This document shows positions 34,205 to 43,810 of a DNA stretch of 64,000 nucleotides, in pieces; positions within the stretch are counted from its first letter, which is position 1, and each line of letters opens with the position of its first letter. The stretch comes from an uncultured Oscillibacter sp. (GTDB lineage: Bacteria; Bacillota; Clostridia; Oscillospirales; Oscillospiraceae). The stretch covers positions 1 through 64,000 of the forward strand of contig CABSFC010000003.1 in the NCBI GenBank assembly GCA_902476875.1. The letters run 5' to 3'. Under the pieces are notes generated by a model. It was not told the DNA's origin. It saw only the letters and a list, made by a program, of their open reading frames with translations, and made no database searches. A program made the translations under genes and the position numbers.

Positions 34205-35428
34205 TTATGCCTCCCCGGCAGGGGCCTGTTCATCCGCGGTGTCATCAGCGTCCGCGCCAAGCCGCGTGTTCTCCTCCGTGACGATTCGGACGGGGTCGCC
34301 GTCGGCCAGATATGCCTGCCCCACCGTCACCAGCTGCTGGCCTTCCTTCAAACCGGAGAGCACCTCGGTGACGCCGCTGCCGTTCAGGCCGGTAGTGATC
34401 TCCACATACTTGGCGGTGTCATCCTCCACCACGTAGACATACTGGATGTCGTTGCTGGTCAGGATGGCCTCGGTGGGCACCACAACCGCGTTCTCGGAGA
34501 CATCGGTGTGGAAGGTCACGTCGGCGAACATGCCGGAGAGCAGGTCCGTCACGTCGGCGGGCACCGTCAGGATGACGGTGTACAGCTTGGTCTGGGCGTT
34601 GGCCGCCTGCTCCACGGAGCGGATGACGGCGGCGAAGCTCTCGCCGGTGGCGCTGACGTACACGTCCGCGGTGTCTCCGGCGGCGATCTTGGGCACCAGC
34701 GCCTCGGAGACGGAGGCCGTGACCTTCATCTGGTCCGCGCCGTCAATGACCGCCAGGGGCATGGTGTTGGAAATGTAGCTGTTCTCCACGGCGTTCATGG
34801 TCACCAGAGTGCCCGCCTGGGGGGCGATGACGTTGCCCTCCTGGTCCACGTTCTCCAGGGCCACGTCCAGCTGCTCCAGGCCGCTCTTGGCGTTCTGGAT
34901 GCCGGCCTCCAGCTGGCTGAGGCCGGAGTTCCGGCCGGCCACGGCGTTCTGGTAGTTCAGCTCCGCCTGGTCGATCTCCAGCTGGCTGGCGGCGCCGATC
35001 TCAAACAGGGCCTTGGTGTTGTTCACATTGTCCAGCGCCATGGACACCTGCTTGTCCAGAATGGCCTTCTGATCCTGATAGCTCTGGACGGCGGAGTCAT
35101 AGCTGATGCGGGCGGCGTTATAGCTGGCAAGGGAGCTGCCCAGGTCCAGGGTGCACAGGATGTCCCCCGCCTGGACCTGATCGCCCGCCTGGGCGTACAC
35201 CGCCGTGCACTTGGCGGTGGTGGCGATGAGGATGGTGGACTCGTTGTCCGCGGAGATCTTGCCGGAGACCTTGTTCTCCGTGGCGATGGTGTGGGCGGTC
35301 ACTGTCTCCACCTGGACGGCCACGCCCGCGGCGGGCTGCTGTTCCGTCTGCTCCTGGCCGCCGCAGGCGGTCAGGCTCAGCGCCAGAACGGCGGAAAGCA
35401 AAAGTGCGATGATACGGCTTTGTTTCAT
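34205..35428 (-). CDS. RND periplasmic adaptor (membrane fusion lipoprotein)
   Basis: 407 residues. Signal peptide with lipobox LSLTAC (Cys 22), then biotinyl-lipoyl-like halves around a long coiled-coil hairpin (about residues 100-190), beta-barrel and membrane-proximal domains with the SGLKEGQQLVTVGQAYL ending typical of the HlyD/AcrA family. It links the pump to other envelope components. Stop lies six bases before the pump start. C-terminus is acidic (DADDTADEQAPAGEA). Confidence 0.92.
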   Translation of the reverse strand: MKQSRIIALLLSAVLALSLTACGGQEQTEQQPAAGVAVQVETVTAHTIATENKVSGKISADNESTILIATTAKCTAVYAQAGDQVQAGDILCTLDLGSSLASYNAARISYDSAVQSYQDQKAILDKQVSMALDNVNNTKALFEIGAASQLEIDQAELNYQNAVAGRNSGLSQLEAGIQNAKSGLEQLDVALENVDQEGNVIAPQAGTLVTMNAVENSYISNTMPLAVIDGADQMKVTASVSEALVPKIAAGDTADVYVSATGESFAAVIRSVEQAANAQTKLYTVILTVPADVTDLLSGMFADVTFHTDVSENAVVVPTEAILTSNDIQYVYVVEDDTAKYVEITTGLNGSGVTEVLSGLKEGQQLVTVGQAYLADGDPVRIVTEENTRLGADADDTADEQAPAGEA

Positions 35429-35448
35429 ATGGTATGGGTCCTCCTATC

Positions 35449-36849
35449 TCAGTTCAGGATGCCGTGCTGCACGGCCCAGCAGTAGGTATTGTAGGAAGAG
35501 AAGAGGTCGTTGGCGGCGGTCTTCACCTTTTCTTCCGCCGTGCGCAGCTCGTCCCCGGCGTCCAGCAGCGCGTTATGGGAGATGGTCCCCTGCTGGTATT
35601 TCAGCTCCATGGACGCGTAATCCGCCTGCTCACAGGCCAGAGAGACCTTGGCGCTCTCCAGAATCTGCTTGTTGTCTTTCACCTGGGCGTACAGGGCGCG
35701 GAATTTCAGCTCGTAATTCTGGACCGTGTCGTTGTATGTATACTGCGCCGCGTTCCATGTGTACTTTGCGACCTTGTACTCGTACAGCTCGTCGTGGTAT
35801 GCGTACCGGTCCCCGGCCTCCTTGTACTCATCCCGCGCGTCCTCCAGCGTCTGCGCCGCCGTGTGCAGCTCGTAGCTGGCCGCCTTGGCTGTCAGCAGGT
35901 CCGCCTCCAGGTCCATGGCCGCCAGCTGCTTTTCTGTGACCTCCGGCACGGCGCCCAAGCGGATCTCGCCAGTCTGTTCCGCACCCAGCAGCATTTCCAG
36001 TTGGTATTTGTAGCTCTTGATGTTCATACGCAGGGTATCCAGGCCGCTGGCCAGGGATGCCTGCCCCGCCTTGGTCTGAGAGAGCTGCAACGCGGAGATC
36101 TGGCCCAGTTGGTACCGCAGCTCCATCTCCTCCACTGTGCGGTTCATGGCCTCCAACTGCCGCTGGAGCGCCGCCTCCTGAGTCTCCATGGACACCAGGG
36201 CCACATAGGTGGCCTCTCCCGCCATGATGATCTGGTCCTGCAGATTCCGCAGTTGCCGGATGGTATCGGCGTTGTCCTCCTGCATGTCGCCGTCCTTGAT
36301 GGCGTCGAACTGCTTGCGGACCGCGTCATATGCCTGATCCATCTGGTCGTAGGTCTTGTTCTTCTCGTAATCGCTCATGATGTAGCTGCCGGAGAGCACC
36401 AGGCCCCACTGTGCCTGGGCGATCTCGTTGAGCTGCTTGCGCAGGTCCTCGTACAGCTCGTCGTAGTCGATCTCATCCAGCGTGCGTACGCTCTGCTCCA
36501 GGATCAGCACCTGCAGGTTGTTCTCCCGCATCCGGCGTTCCATGTTTTCAAAGGTCACGGAACCCAGCTCGTCGGGCACGATCTCCACTGCCTCCGTCGG
36601 CGCCTCGTCAGTCTCCGGGTCCTCCCCGGGCGCGGCGTCCGGGCCCGCCGGGGAGGGCGTCTCCGCCTCCCCGCCGCCCTCAGGCTCCTGTGCTTCCGTC
36701 TCGCCGTCTTCCGCGCCGGAGATCTCCGCCGTCTCGGCGGTCTGTTCCTCCGTCCGCTCCCGGCTCTCCTCGCCGGCCAGGGCCGACACCGCGCACACTG
36801 ACAGCGTCAGCGCCAGCACCAGCAGCAGGGCAATCGTCTTTTGTCTCAT
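35449..36849 (-). CDS. TolC-like outer-membrane-efflux family protein
   Basis: 466 residues. A signal peptide (to about residue 25) is followed by an unusual 65-residue Glu/Pro/Gly-rich stretch, then two long coiled-coil regions with heptad patterns and TolC-repeat motifs (RYQLGQISALQLSQTKAG; the second repeat ELKYQQGTISHNALLDAGDEL). Both halves match the OEP (PF02321) family, but the beta-barrel insertions look short. A TolC relative in a presumably monoderm Firmicute is odd; it may span the thick wall or serve as a periplasmic-like coiled coil. Second gene of the tetR operon. Confidence 0.8.
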   Translation of the reverse strand: MRQKTIALLLVLALTLSVCAVSALAGEESRERTEEQTAETAEISGAEDGETEAQEPEGGGEAETPSPAGPDAAPGEDPETDEAPTEAVEIVPDELGSVTFENMERRMRENNLQVLILEQSVRTLDEIDYDELYEDLRKQLNEIAQAQWGLVLSGSYIMSDYEKNKTYDQMDQAYDAVRKQFDAIKDGDMQEDNADTIRQLRNLQDQIIMAGEATYVALVSMETQEAALQRQLEAMNRTVEEMELRYQLGQISALQLSQTKAGQASLASGLDTLRMNIKSYKYQLEMLLGAEQTGEIRLGAVPEVTEKQLAAMDLEADLLTAKAASYELHTAAQTLEDARDEYKEAGDRYAYHDELYEYKVAKYTWNAAQYTYNDTVQNYELKFRALYAQVKDNKQILESAKVSLACEQADYASMELKYQQGTISHNALLDAGDELRTAEEKVKTAANDLFSSYNTYCWAVQHGILN

Positions 36850-36859
36850 AGCGTCCTCC

Positions 36860-37489
36860 TCAATCAGGGTTTTCCAGGCAGTCCGCCCGCAGGCTGCCGC
36901 GTTTGATGATCTCCAGGCGCTCCAGCAATTCCTGCCGGTATTCCGCGCTCCGCTCGGGCTTCGTCAGGCTGTCCATGATGGCATTGCCCAGATTCAGCGT
37001 TGCCATGGAAAACACCCGCCGTACAAATTCCGGATCCTGCCGCCGGAGACAGGAGCCATCCAGCTGTCCCAGCAGTTCCTCCAGGGGCTTGCCGGGGAGG
37101 TCCGCCGTCAGCTTCTCCAGATCCAGCCCGACGTTGACCCGCAGGATGCGGATGATCCTGTCCAGCTGAGGGCTGCAGTCCTCCTCCCGCCGCCGGCAGA
37201 AACTGTCATAGGCCAGAAGCTGCACGCGGAAGATATCCCCCTCCGCCTGGGTGAGCAGCCCCGCGAAAACATGTACAAAATGATCCCGGATGTCGTTCAG
37301 CAGATACGAGAAAAGGTCGTTCTTGCCGGTGAAGTACTGGTAAAAACTGCCCCGGGGAATCCTGGCCCGCCGGACGATCTTGTTGATGGACACATCGGTG
37401 TAGGGAACAGCGGTAAACTCCTCCCAGGCCGCGTCCAGGAAACGGTTCCGCTTCTCCTCAGGCAGGCGGAGAAACGTCTCTGTACACAT
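36860..37489 (-). CDS. TetR-family repressor of the efflux operon
   Basis: 209 residues with a TetR N-terminal HTH (DVSINKIVRRARIPRGSFYQYFTGKNDLFSYL) and a variable ligand domain. The ATG of MCTETFLRL has GCGAGGGGG upstream and is preferred over a start nine codons earlier that would overlap the operators. First gene of tetR-tolC-like-adaptor-RND; two palindromes between promoter and start suggest that it represses its own operon and is released by a pump substrate. Confidence 0.9.
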   Translation of the reverse strand: MCTETFLRLPEEKRNRFLDAAWEEFTAVPYTDVSINKIVRRARIPRGSFYQYFTGKNDLFSYLLNDIRDHFVHVFAGLLTQAEGDIFRVQLLAYDSFCRRREEDCSPQLDRIIRILRVNVGLDLEKLTADLPGKPLEELLGQLDGSCLRRQDPEFVRRVFSMATLNLGNAIMDSLTKPERSAEYRQELLERLEIIKRGSLRADCLENPD

Positions 37490-37510
37490 GGGAATGCCCC
37501 CTCGCAAAAA

Positions 37511-37573
37511 TGACAAACTGTCGCTTTATGACAGGCTGTCACCAATTATACGAAACCACCCCCCACGTGTCAA
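37511..37573 (-). promoter_or_regulatory. Promoter and double operator of the efflux operon
   Basis: Minus-strand TTGACA (37573-37568), 17-base spacer and TATAAT (37550-37545). Immediately downstream are TGACAGGCTGTCA (37529-37541) and the related TGACAAACTGTCG (37511-37523), spaced 18 bases centre to centre, a geometry fitting two TetR dimers. Confidence 0.85.
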
Positions 37574-37628
37574 TCGGTTTGCCCTGGGATTCCTGTTAAA
37601 ATTCTGTGAATTTCAGTGTTTGCGGCAT

Positions 37629-37660
37629 AAAAAAGGAGGCAACGAACGTTGCCTCCCTTT
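37629..37660 (-). terminator. Terminator overlapping the end of the zincin gene
   Basis: GGAGGCAAC (37635-37643) and GTTGCCTCC (37648-37656) with a GAAC loop and A/T flanks on both sides. It ends the HAD-zincin unit and insulates the tetR promoter. Confidence 0.8.
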
Positions 37661-38043
37661 TATGCGTTTCCATATCCCTCCCGCCAGGCCGCCAGCTCCG
37701 CGGCGTCCCGGTCGTCCAGGGCGTGGAGACCGCCCCGGGCCTCCATGTGGTGGGTCAGCTCGTGGGACAGCGTGGTCCGCAGTTCGTCCTCCCAGGCCCC
37801 CTGGTCCCAGTCCTCCTGTTCCGCCAGGGCGGCGAAGGAGCCGTAGTACAGGTTGATGTAGCGCCCCAGCAGGTCGTCGGCGTACTCCCCCAGGATGTAC
37901 ATCTCCCCCTCCGGGAACTCCGGGTCCGGCACGGCCTCCTCCAACAGGTTGATCCCGCCGTTCAATCCGTCGAACAGCGCCTCCGGAAAACCCTCGGCCA
38001 TGCTGTCCAGCAGGTCGTTCACCTGGTCGATGGTCAGCAGCAC
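37660..38043 (-). CDS. Zincin-like metallopeptidase (PF06262 type)
   Basis: 127-residue protein of the short bacterial zincin family (DUF1025/PF06262). The [12 protein letters not shown] motif near the C-terminus supplies the HExxH zinc site; the acidic middle ([23 protein letters not shown]) is typical. Function of the family is not settled. GTG start, overlapping the end of the HAD phosphatase gene by ten bases, so the two are probably coupled. No signal peptide; cytosolic. Confidence 0.82.
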   Translation of the reverse strand: MLLTIDQVNDLLDSMAEGFPEALFDGLNGGINLLEEAVPDPEFPEGEMYILGEYADDLLGRYINLYYGSFAALAEQEDWDQGAWEDELRTTLSHELTHHMEARGGLHALDDRDAAELAAWREGYGNA

Positions 38044-38702
38044 GGCCTGTCCCCCGTCAGGATCACCTGCTCCAGCTCCTCCACGGTGTCCGCCAGGTAC
38101 TCGGCTCCGGCCTCCTCCAGGGACGTCCGGGACCGGAAGCCCCAGGTGACGCCACAGGTCCGCGTCCCGGCGTTGTGGCCGGTCTGGATGTCCACGCTGC
38201 TGTCGCCCACGAACAGCGTCTGCGCCGGGTCCGCGCCCAGCTCCTCCATGACGCCGTGGATACCGGCGGGGTCCGGCTTCACCGGCACGCCGTGGACCTT
38301 GCCCCGCACCAGCTGAAACACGCCGGGGAAATAGTGCTCCACGATCACCCGGCTGAACTCGTCCGCCTTGTTGGAGTAGACCACCATCTGGACGCCGGCG
38401 GCTTTCAGGCGGTCCAGCAGTTCGGGGATACCGGGATAGGGGGCGGTCTTGTCCATGTTGTGCGCGCCGTAATACTCCGTGAACTGGGACAGCGTGTTCA
38501 CCACCAGCAGGGGGCTGCGGAACTCCTCCGGGGAGAACTTCGCCACCAGGTTGGGAATCCCGTGGCCCACCATGGACTTGAACTTCTCCACAGAGTGCTC
38601 CGGCCAGCCGTTCTGGCGGCAGACCCAGTTGCCCGCGCCGGCCAGATCCTCGATGGTATCCAGAATCGTTCCATCCAGGTCAAAAATCACAGTACGATAC
38701 AT
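38034..38702 (-). CDS. HAD-family phosphatase, phosphoglycolate phosphatase-like
   Basis: 222-residue HAD hydrolase with cap type C1. Motif I is [10 protein letters not shown] at the N-terminus, motif II VVYSNK, motif III Lys in the GVPVKPDP segment, motif [18 protein letters not shown]. Best match is the Gph/PGMB-like group that removes phosphate from small metabolites such as phosphoglycolate. The ATG of [11 protein letters not shown] is preceded by GAGGTGCGCT. Two-gene unit with the downstream zincin. Confidence 0.88.
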   Translation of the reverse strand: MYRTVIFDLDGTILDTIEDLAGAGNWVCRQNGWPEHSVEKFKSMVGHGIPNLVAKFSPEEFRSPLLVVNTLSQFTEYYGAHNMDKTAPYPGIPELLDRLKAAGVQMVVYSNKADEFSRVIVEHYFPGVFQLVRGKVHGVPVKPDPAGIHGVMEELGADPAQTLFVGDSSVDIQTGHNAGTRTCGVTWGFRSRTSLEEAGAEYLADTVEELEQVILTGDRPCC

Positions 38703-38735
38703 AGCGCACCTCACATCTGAATTGTTAGCGTCCCT

Positions 38736-38764
38736 ATTTTACCAAGATGTCTTCTCTTCCACAA
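38736..38764 (-). promoter_or_regulatory. Promoter of the HAD-zincin unit
   Basis: Minus-strand TTGTGG (38764-38759), 17-base spacer, TAAAAT (38741-38736), about 34 bases before the HAD start. Confidence 0.55.
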
Positions 38765-38780
38765 GTAGCGGAAAAGACGA

Positions 38781-38808
38781 AAGGCGCGGCAAATGCCGCG
38801 CCTTTTTT
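38781..38808 (-). terminator. Terminator after the hisIE-PHP unit
   Basis: GGCGCGGCA (38783-38791) and TGCCGCGCC (38794-38802) with T's on both sides; on the minus strand it follows the PHP phosphatase stop by 37 bases. Confidence 0.8.
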
Positions 38809-38844
38809 AGACATTTCTGCGTCAAAACGGCCCTTTGCCGCCTG

Positions 38845-39666
38845 TCACAGGGGACATTCCCCGATCCCCGACATGGTCAGCAGCGCGGCGCGGTCAAAGC
38901 CCGCCGCCTTTGCCCACGCGATGGCCCGGTCATAGCCGTACACCACGGTGTCGGCGCTGTGGCTGTCGGAGGTCAGGATGATCCGCCCGCCCATGGCCCG
39001 CCACTCCCGCAAAAGGAACAGCGCCGGATAGGGCGTGTCCCGGTAGCCCCGGGACACGGCGCCGGTGTTGATCTCCAGCAGCGTCGCCCGGGGGTCCGCG
39101 GCGTGGAGGGCGGCCAGCGCCGCCTGCCGGTAGCGGGGCGCGTCCTCGTCAAAGAATTTGTTCCCGGCGTTCAGCTTTGTGACAAGGTCGATGTGCCCCA
39201 GGATGGTGGGGCGTCTGGCCGCCACTTGGGCGACCTCCCCGAAATAGCCCTCCGCCATGGCCAGGGCGTCGCCGCCGAAGAGCTGATCCCGGCAGGCGGC
39301 GAGCTGCTCTTCGCCCCAGTCCACGGCGTGATAGGCGCCGTTGGCGCCCTTCAAATAGTGGACGCTGCCAATCCAGTAGTCGAAGCCCTCCGGCGATATG
39401 TCGGACTGGCTGTCCCACTCAATGCCCAGAAGGACCTCCATCCGTCCGGCGTAAGCCGCCCGCAGGCGCAGTGCCGCCGCCCGGTAGGCCGTCACATCCG
39501 CGGGCAGGACACAGCCCTCGTCCCCGGGGATGGGCGTGTGGCTGTGGCCTGAGAGGCCGAAGTGCCGGACGCCCGCCGCGCAGGCCGCGGCGGCCATCTC
39601 CTCCGGGGTACTTACGCCGTCGCAGAGGGTGGAATGGGTGTGGACGGAGCAGGCGAAGGGGGTCAT
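38845..39666 (-). CDS. PHP-domain histidinol-phosphatase-like hydrolase
   Basis: 273-residue PHP-superfamily phosphoesterase. Metal ligands are in [54 protein letters not shown] and LTSDSHSA, the usual HisK (HisJ) order. It would hydrolyse histidinol phosphate to histidinol. Its ATG overlaps the stop of hisIE (ATGA), which supports a histidine-synthesis role. Confidence 0.88.
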   Translation of the reverse strand: MTPFACSVHTHSTLCDGVSTPEEMAAAACAAGVRHFGLSGHSHTPIPGDEGCVLPADVTAYRAAALRLRAAYAGRMEVLLGIEWDSQSDISPEGFDYWIGSVHYLKGANGAYHAVDWGEEQLAACRDQLFGGDALAMAEGYFGEVAQVAARRPTILGHIDLVTKLNAGNKFFDEDAPRYRQAALAALHAADPRATLLEINTGAVSRGYRDTPYPALFLLREWRAMGGRIILTSDSHSADTVVYGYDRAIAWAKAAGFDRAALLTMSGIGECPL

Positions 39667-40298
39667 TGCATCCGCTCCTGCTTGACCTTATGGTCCACCA
39701 CGTGGCGCTTCTCCAGCTCCCGGGTGATGTCCTCCACGGTGATGCCCAGCTGGACCATCAGGACCATAACGTGGTAGGTCAGGTCGGCGATCTCGTAGAT
39801 GGTCTCCTCCTTGTCCCGCTTGCAGCCGCCGATGATGACCTCGGTGCACTCCTCGCCCACCTTTTTCAGGATCTTGTCCAGGCCCTTGTCGAAGAGGTAG
39901 GTGGTATAGCTGCCCTCCTTGGGATCGGTCTTGCGGCCCTCGATCAGGTGGTACAGGCCCTCGTAGCTGAACTGCTTCAGCTCGTCGGAGAGATAGAGCT
40001 GGTTGAAGAAGCAGCTCTCGCTGCCGGTGTGGCAGGCAGGGCCGTCCTTGACCACCTCGACGACCAGCGCGTCGCAGTCGCAGTCGGCGGTGATGGACAC
40101 CACGCGCTGCACGTTGCCGGAGGTCTCGCCCTTGCGCCACAGCTCCTGACGGCTGCGGGAGAAGAAGCAGGTCCGCCGCTCGTCGATGGTGATGGCCAGG
40201 CTCTCGGCGTTCATGTAGGCCAGGGTCAGGACCTGCTTGGTGTAGTGGTCCTGCACGATGGCGGGAATCAGGCCCTTTTCGTCAAATTTCAGTTCCAT
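39663..40298 (-). CDS. hisIE: Bifunctional phosphoribosyl-AMP cyclohydrolase / phosphoribosyl-ATP pyrophosphatase
   Basis: 211 residues. HisI domain (1-110): [17 protein letters not shown], the ADCDCDA metal site and CHTGSESCF zinc site. HisE domain (about 115-205): [19 protein letters not shown] and [23 protein letters not shown] in short blocks. It performs the second and third steps of histidine synthesis. The ATG of MELKFDEKG follows AAAGGAGACCTCCC; an upstream extension into the repeat region is spurious. The other his genes are not in the window. Confidence 0.95.
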   Translation of the reverse strand: MELKFDEKGLIPAIVQDHYTKQVLTLAYMNAESLAITIDERRTCFFSRSRQELWRKGETSGNVQRVVSITADCDCDALVVEVVKDGPACHTGSESCFFNQLYLSDELKQFSYEGLYHLIEGRKTDPKEGSYTTYLFDKGLDKILKKVGEECTEVIIGGCKRDKEETIYEIADLTYHVMVLMVQLGITVEDITRELEKRHVVDHKVKQERMQ

Positions 40299-40342
40299 GG
40301 GAGGTCTCCTTTTGTTTGTGATGTCCCCTGACAGGAGGCGGG

Positions 40343-40608
40343 GGGAAATGCACCCCCCATTTTCTTTTCGGTTGCGCCGAAAAGAAAACGGGCCGTGCAC
40401 GGTCCAAAAGAAAAGGCGCTTTTGTCCAAACTTTCCCCATGCTTGCATGGGAAAAGTTTGGGGACGCGGGCTCCGTCACGATGCGACCGGAGAAAACCTG
40501 CCAGGGCTCATCCGGCCGCGCTGTACGCCGGCGTTTAGCAGAGCGTTTATGCCGCAATTTGGGGCGCTGGGTGGTGGTTTGGGGTGCTCATCGCAAGGGT
40601 TTCCGCAA
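40343..40608 (+). repeat. Left copy of an inverted 260-bp palindromic element
   Basis: Contains in order a 12-bp hairpin (40360-40371 with 40377-40388), GGGCCGTGCACGGTCC (40390-40405), a 15-bp hairpin at 40428-40459, and the end block TCGCAAGGGTTTCCGCAA (40591-40608). The order and many bases recur in reverse complement at 40905-41165. Confidence 0.75.
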
Positions 40609-40663
40609 ACCACCCGTTCATTCCGCTTCGCTATGAACTCCGTGGGCGATATAATACAGCTTT

Positions 40664-40734
40664 TGTAGGGGCGGATAGTATCCGCCCGGTTTCTGCAAAT
40701 ACCCGCGTCCGGGCGGATGCTATCCGCCCCTACA
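40664..40734. repeat. 26-bp inverted pair, itself palindromic
   Basis: The 26 bases at 40664-40689 recur inverted at 40709-40734 with one mismatch; each copy contains GGGCGGATA...TATCCGCCC, so the DNA can fold in several ways. Confidence 0.85.
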
Positions 40735-40830
40735 ATGGATTTTGATACGTTTCAGCATTTATGCGGCGGGGCGAGGGCGCCACCTGTGCCCCGGATGGGG
40801 TACGCCCTACGGGATGAAGAGACAATTTTC

Positions 40831-40856
40831 TGTAGGGCGGACCGCCTCGGTCCGCC
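40831..40856. repeat. Short hairpin repeat related to the 26-bp unit
   Basis: TGTAGGGCGGACCGCCTCGG begins this 26-base unit, which folds as GGCGGACCG / CGGTCCGCC. It shares the TGTAGGG start and design of the inverted pair 100 bases away. Confidence 0.7.
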
Positions 40857-40904
40857 GTTTGTACCCAACGCGGAACAACAGCCCACGTAGCGGCAGCGGG
40901 GCGG

Positions 40905-41165
40905 TTGCGGAAACCCTTGCGATGATATCCCACAGGTTTGCACCCGGCGTTCCAAATGCGGCATAAGCGCCGGAAATGCACCAACGTTCAGCGCACCCGG
41001 ATAAAGCTCATCAAGTCCGCGCCGTCCCAATTCGCACGGCCCCCGCATTTCGGCCAAATTTTCCCGCAAGGGAAAATTTCTGGCCGCCAGCGTTTTTTCT
41101 CTTGGACCGTGCACGGCCCGTTCTCTTTTTGCCGCGGCAAAAAGAGAATGGGGGGTGCATTTCCC
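40905..41165 (-). repeat. Right copy of the inverted 260-bp palindromic element
   Basis: Reverse-oriented, diverged partner of 40343-40608. It starts with TTGCGGAAACCCTTGCGA (40905-40922), keeps a hairpin at 41052-41084, GGACCGTGCACGGCCC (41104-41119), and a 28-base perfect palindrome at 41121-41148, and ends with GGGGGGTGCATTTCCC. Confidence 0.75.
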
Positions 41166-41331
41166 GGCGCCGCGACACGGCGCAAACCCTCCGGGCGGCT
41201 CCTCCGGCCATGGGACAGTCCGCGCATCACCAGAAGTTTTCCCAATTGTCGCGGTCATACTCTGCCAGACATTGGCCCGACAGCCAAACAGAAACAGGGG
41301 CGGCGACGCCGGTCGCCGCCCCTGCCGCGCG

Positions 41332-43752
41332 TTATCTGGGGATCTCTTCCATAGTGAAAGCCTCGATGATGTCGCCTTCCTTGATGTCGTTGAACTTCTC
41401 AACCGTCAGGCCGCACTCGTACTTCTGCACGACCTCCTTGACGGCGTCCTTGAAGCGCTGCAGGGAGGCCAGCGCGCCCTCGTGGATGACGATGCCGTCC
41501 CGCACCACCCGCACGGAGCAGTTGCGGACGATCTTGCCGTCCTGGACATAGCAGCCCGCCACGGTGCCCACGCCGGAGACCTTGTAGGTCAGGCGGACCT
41601 CCGCGTGGCCCAGAACGGCCTCCCGGAACTTGGGCGCCAGCATGCCCTTCATGGCGGCCTCGATCTCGTCGATGCAGTCGTAGATCACGCGGTACATCCG
41701 CATATCCACGTTCTGCCGCGCCGCGCCGTCCCGGGCGGCGGCGTCCGGCCGGACGTTGAAGCCCACGATGATGGCGTTGGAGGAGGCGGCCAGCATGACG
41801 TCGGACTCGTTGATAGCGCCCACGCCGCCGTGGATGACCCGGACGTTGACCTCGTCGTTGGAGAGCTTCTCCAGGGAGGACTTGACGGCCTCCACGCTGC
41901 CCTGGACGTCGGCCTTGACGATCAGGGCCAGCTCCTTGCGCTCGCCGGCCTGGATCTGGTCGAACAGGTTCTCCAGAGAGACCTTCTGCACCGGCGCGGC
42001 GGCCTTGGCCTTCTCCTCTGCCTTGCGCTGCTCCACCAGCTCTCGGGCCATGCGCTCGTCGGCCACGGCGAAGAAGGGGCTGCCGGCGGAGGGGGCCTCG
42101 GAGAGGCCCGCGATCTCCACGGGGACGGAGGGACCGGCCTCGGTCAGGCGGTTGCCCTTGTAGTCCAGCATGGTGCGGACGCGGCCCACGGCGGTGCCCG
42201 CGATGATGATGTCGCCCTGCTTCAGGGTGCCGTTCTGCACCAGCAGGGTGGCCACGGGGCCCCGGCCTTTGTCCAGACGGGCCTCGATGACGGTACCCTG
42301 ACCGGCCCGGTTGGGGTTGGCCTTCAGCTCCTGGACCTCCGCCAGCAGCACCAGGTTTTCCAGCAGGTTGTCAATGCCGATGTTCTTTTTGGCGGAGACG
42401 CGGCAGCAGATGGTCTCGCCGCCCCACTCCTCGGGCACCAGACCGTGTTCCGTCAGCTGCTGCATGACGCGGTCGGGGTTGGCGTTTTCCTTGTCGATCT
42501 TATTGATGGCGACGATGATGGGGATGTTGGCCGCCTTGGCGTGGTTGATGGATTCGATAGTCTGGGGCATGATGCCATCGTCCGCCGCCACCATCAGAAT
42601 GGCGATGTCGGTGATCATGGCACCCCGGGCGCGCATGGAGGTGAACGCCTCGTGGCCCGGAGTATCCAGGAAGGTGACGGGCTTGCCGTTCACCTGCACC
42701 TGGTAGGCGCCGATGTGCTGGGTGATGCCGCCGGCCTCGCCCGCGGCGACGCTGGTGTTGCGGATGGTGTCCAGCAGAGAGGTCTTGCCGTGGTCGACGT
42801 GGCCCATGACCACGACGACGGGGGCACGGGGGACCAGATCCTCGGGTTTATCCTCGTGGACGTCGATCAGCTTCTCCTCAATGGTGACGACCACTTCCTT
42901 CTCCACCTTGCAGCCCATCTCCTCGGCGATGATGGCGGCGGTGTCGAAGTCGATGATCTGGCTCAGGGAGGCCATGACGCCGTTCTTCATCAGGCACTTG
43001 ACCACCTCGGCGCCGGTTTTCTTCATGCGGCTGGCCAGCTCGCCAACGCTGATCTCGTCGGGGATCTGGACCTTGACAGGGGCCTTCTTGGCGATCTCCA
43101 GCTGGAGGCGGCGCATTTTCTCCGCCTCGTCCTGACGGCGCTTGTTGGAGAAGGTCATGCCGCTCTTGCGCTGGTTATTGCTGCGGAACTTTTCCTTGCC
43201 GCCCTTCTGCTGCATCCGCTCGCCCCGCTGGCCGCCCAGGTCCTCCAGGCGCTCGTCGTACTTGGCCAGGTTCACGTCGCCGCCCTTGCGGGTGTCCACG
43301 ATCTTCTTCTGGGGCACGCGGCTGCTGGGCTGCTGGACCACGGGCTTGGCGGCGCTCTGCTGGGCGGGAGACGCCTGCCTGCCGCCCTGCTGGCCGGGCT
43401 TTGCCGCCTGCTTCTGGCCGGGGGCGGCTTTCTGCTGCGCCGCCTGCTGGCCGGATGCCGCCTGCTGGCCGGATGCCGCATGCTGGGGCGCGGCCGGCTG
43501 GGGAGCGGCCTGCTGAGCGGATGCCGCCTGCCTGGGCTGCTCCTGATAGGTGTCCGCGAAGATCACCTGGATGCCGGAGACCTGGTTATGCTGGGTCAGA
43601 TAGTCGAAGATGACGGACAGCTCATGGTCCGTCAGGACCTGCATGTGGTTTTTCGGCGCGGCCACATACTTGGTCAGAATTTCGGTAATGGTCTTGGTGG
43701 GCAGGCCGAAATCCTTGGCCACCTCATGGACCCGATATTTCTCAATACCCAA
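41332..43752 (-). CDS. infB: Translation initiation factor IF-2
   Basis: 806 residues. An N-terminal IF2_N domain ([20 protein letters not shown]) is followed by a Gln/Ala/Pro-rich linker (about 65-165), a second IF2_N domain, and the GTPase with [17 protein letters not shown] and NKIDKEN, then domains II-IV. It places fMet-tRNA on the ribosome. The start is TTG (TTG GGT ATT GAG) because GAGGTG lies six bases upstream and homologues begin MGIEKYRV-like; a TTG eight codons earlier has no ribosome site. Last gene of rimP-nusA-ylxR-ylxQ-infB; rbfA, often next, is absent, replaced by the repeat island. Confidence 0.97.
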   Translation of the reverse strand: MGIEKYRVHEVAKDFGLPTKTITEILTKYVAAPKNHMQVLTDHELSVIFDYLTQHNQVSGIQVIFADTYQEQPRQAASAQQAAPQPAAPQHAASGQQAASGQQAAQQKAAPGQKQAAKPGQQGGRQASPAQQSAAKPVVQQPSSRVPQKKIVDTRKGGDVNLAKYDERLEDLGGQRGERMQQKGGKEKFRSNNQRKSGMTFSNKRRQDEAEKMRRLQLEIAKKAPVKVQIPDEISVGELASRMKKTGAEVVKCLMKNGVMASLSQIIDFDTAAIIAEEMGCKVEKEVVVTIEEKLIDVHEDKPEDLVPRAPVVVVMGHVDHGKTSLLDTIRNTSVAAGEAGGITQHIGAYQVQVNGKPVTFLDTPGHEAFTSMRARGAMITDIAILMVAADDGIMPQTIESINHAKAANIPIIVAINKIDKENANPDRVMQQLTEHGLVPEEWGGETICCRVSAKKNIGIDNLLENLVLLAEVQELKANPNRAGQGTVIEARLDKGRGPVATLLVQNGTLKQGDIIIAGTAVGRVRTMLDYKGNRLTEAGPSVPVEIAGLSEAPSAGSPFFAVADERMARELVEQRKAEEKAKAAAPVQKVSLENLFDQIQAGERKELALIVKADVQGSVEAVKSSLEKLSNDEVNVRVIHGGVGAINESDVMLAASSNAIIVGFNVRPDAAARDGAARQNVDMRMYRVIYDCIDEIEAAMKGMLAPKFREAVLGHAEVRLTYKVSGVGTVAGCYVQDGKIVRNCSVRVVRDGIVIHEGALASLQRFKDAVKEVVQKYECGLTVEKFNDIKEGDIIEAFTMEEIPR

Positions 43753-43810
43753 TAAAAACACCTCGTTATGCTCCAACCCAAGGGCTGGGGAAATTTTGGA
43801 ATCAGTACGC

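Larger units (their letters stand above)
40299..41331. repeat. Gene-free repeat island between hisIE and infB
   Basis: About 1 kb with no credible gene. It contains two diverged copies of one element in opposite orientation (40343-40608 and 40905-41165) and, between them, a second inverted pair and a short hairpin. Open frames here are created by the palindromes and share no codon bias with the neighbours. The pattern suggests accumulation of small non-coding repeats at a tolerated site. Confidence 0.8.

Noticed and set aside
33266..35485. 739-codon plus-strand open frame
   Set aside because: Antisense to the RND pump and adaptor genes.
40664..40856. CRISPR-like array
   Set aside because: The repeats are inverted rather than direct, few, and unequally spaced, with no cas genes.
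40752..41402. 216-codon minus-strand open frame and several shorter frames in the hisIE-infB gap
   Set aside because: They run through palindromic repeats, lack ribosome sites and family matches, and are by-products of high GC.
41155..43755. 866-codon plus-strand open frame
   Set aside because: Antisense to infB, which is certain.
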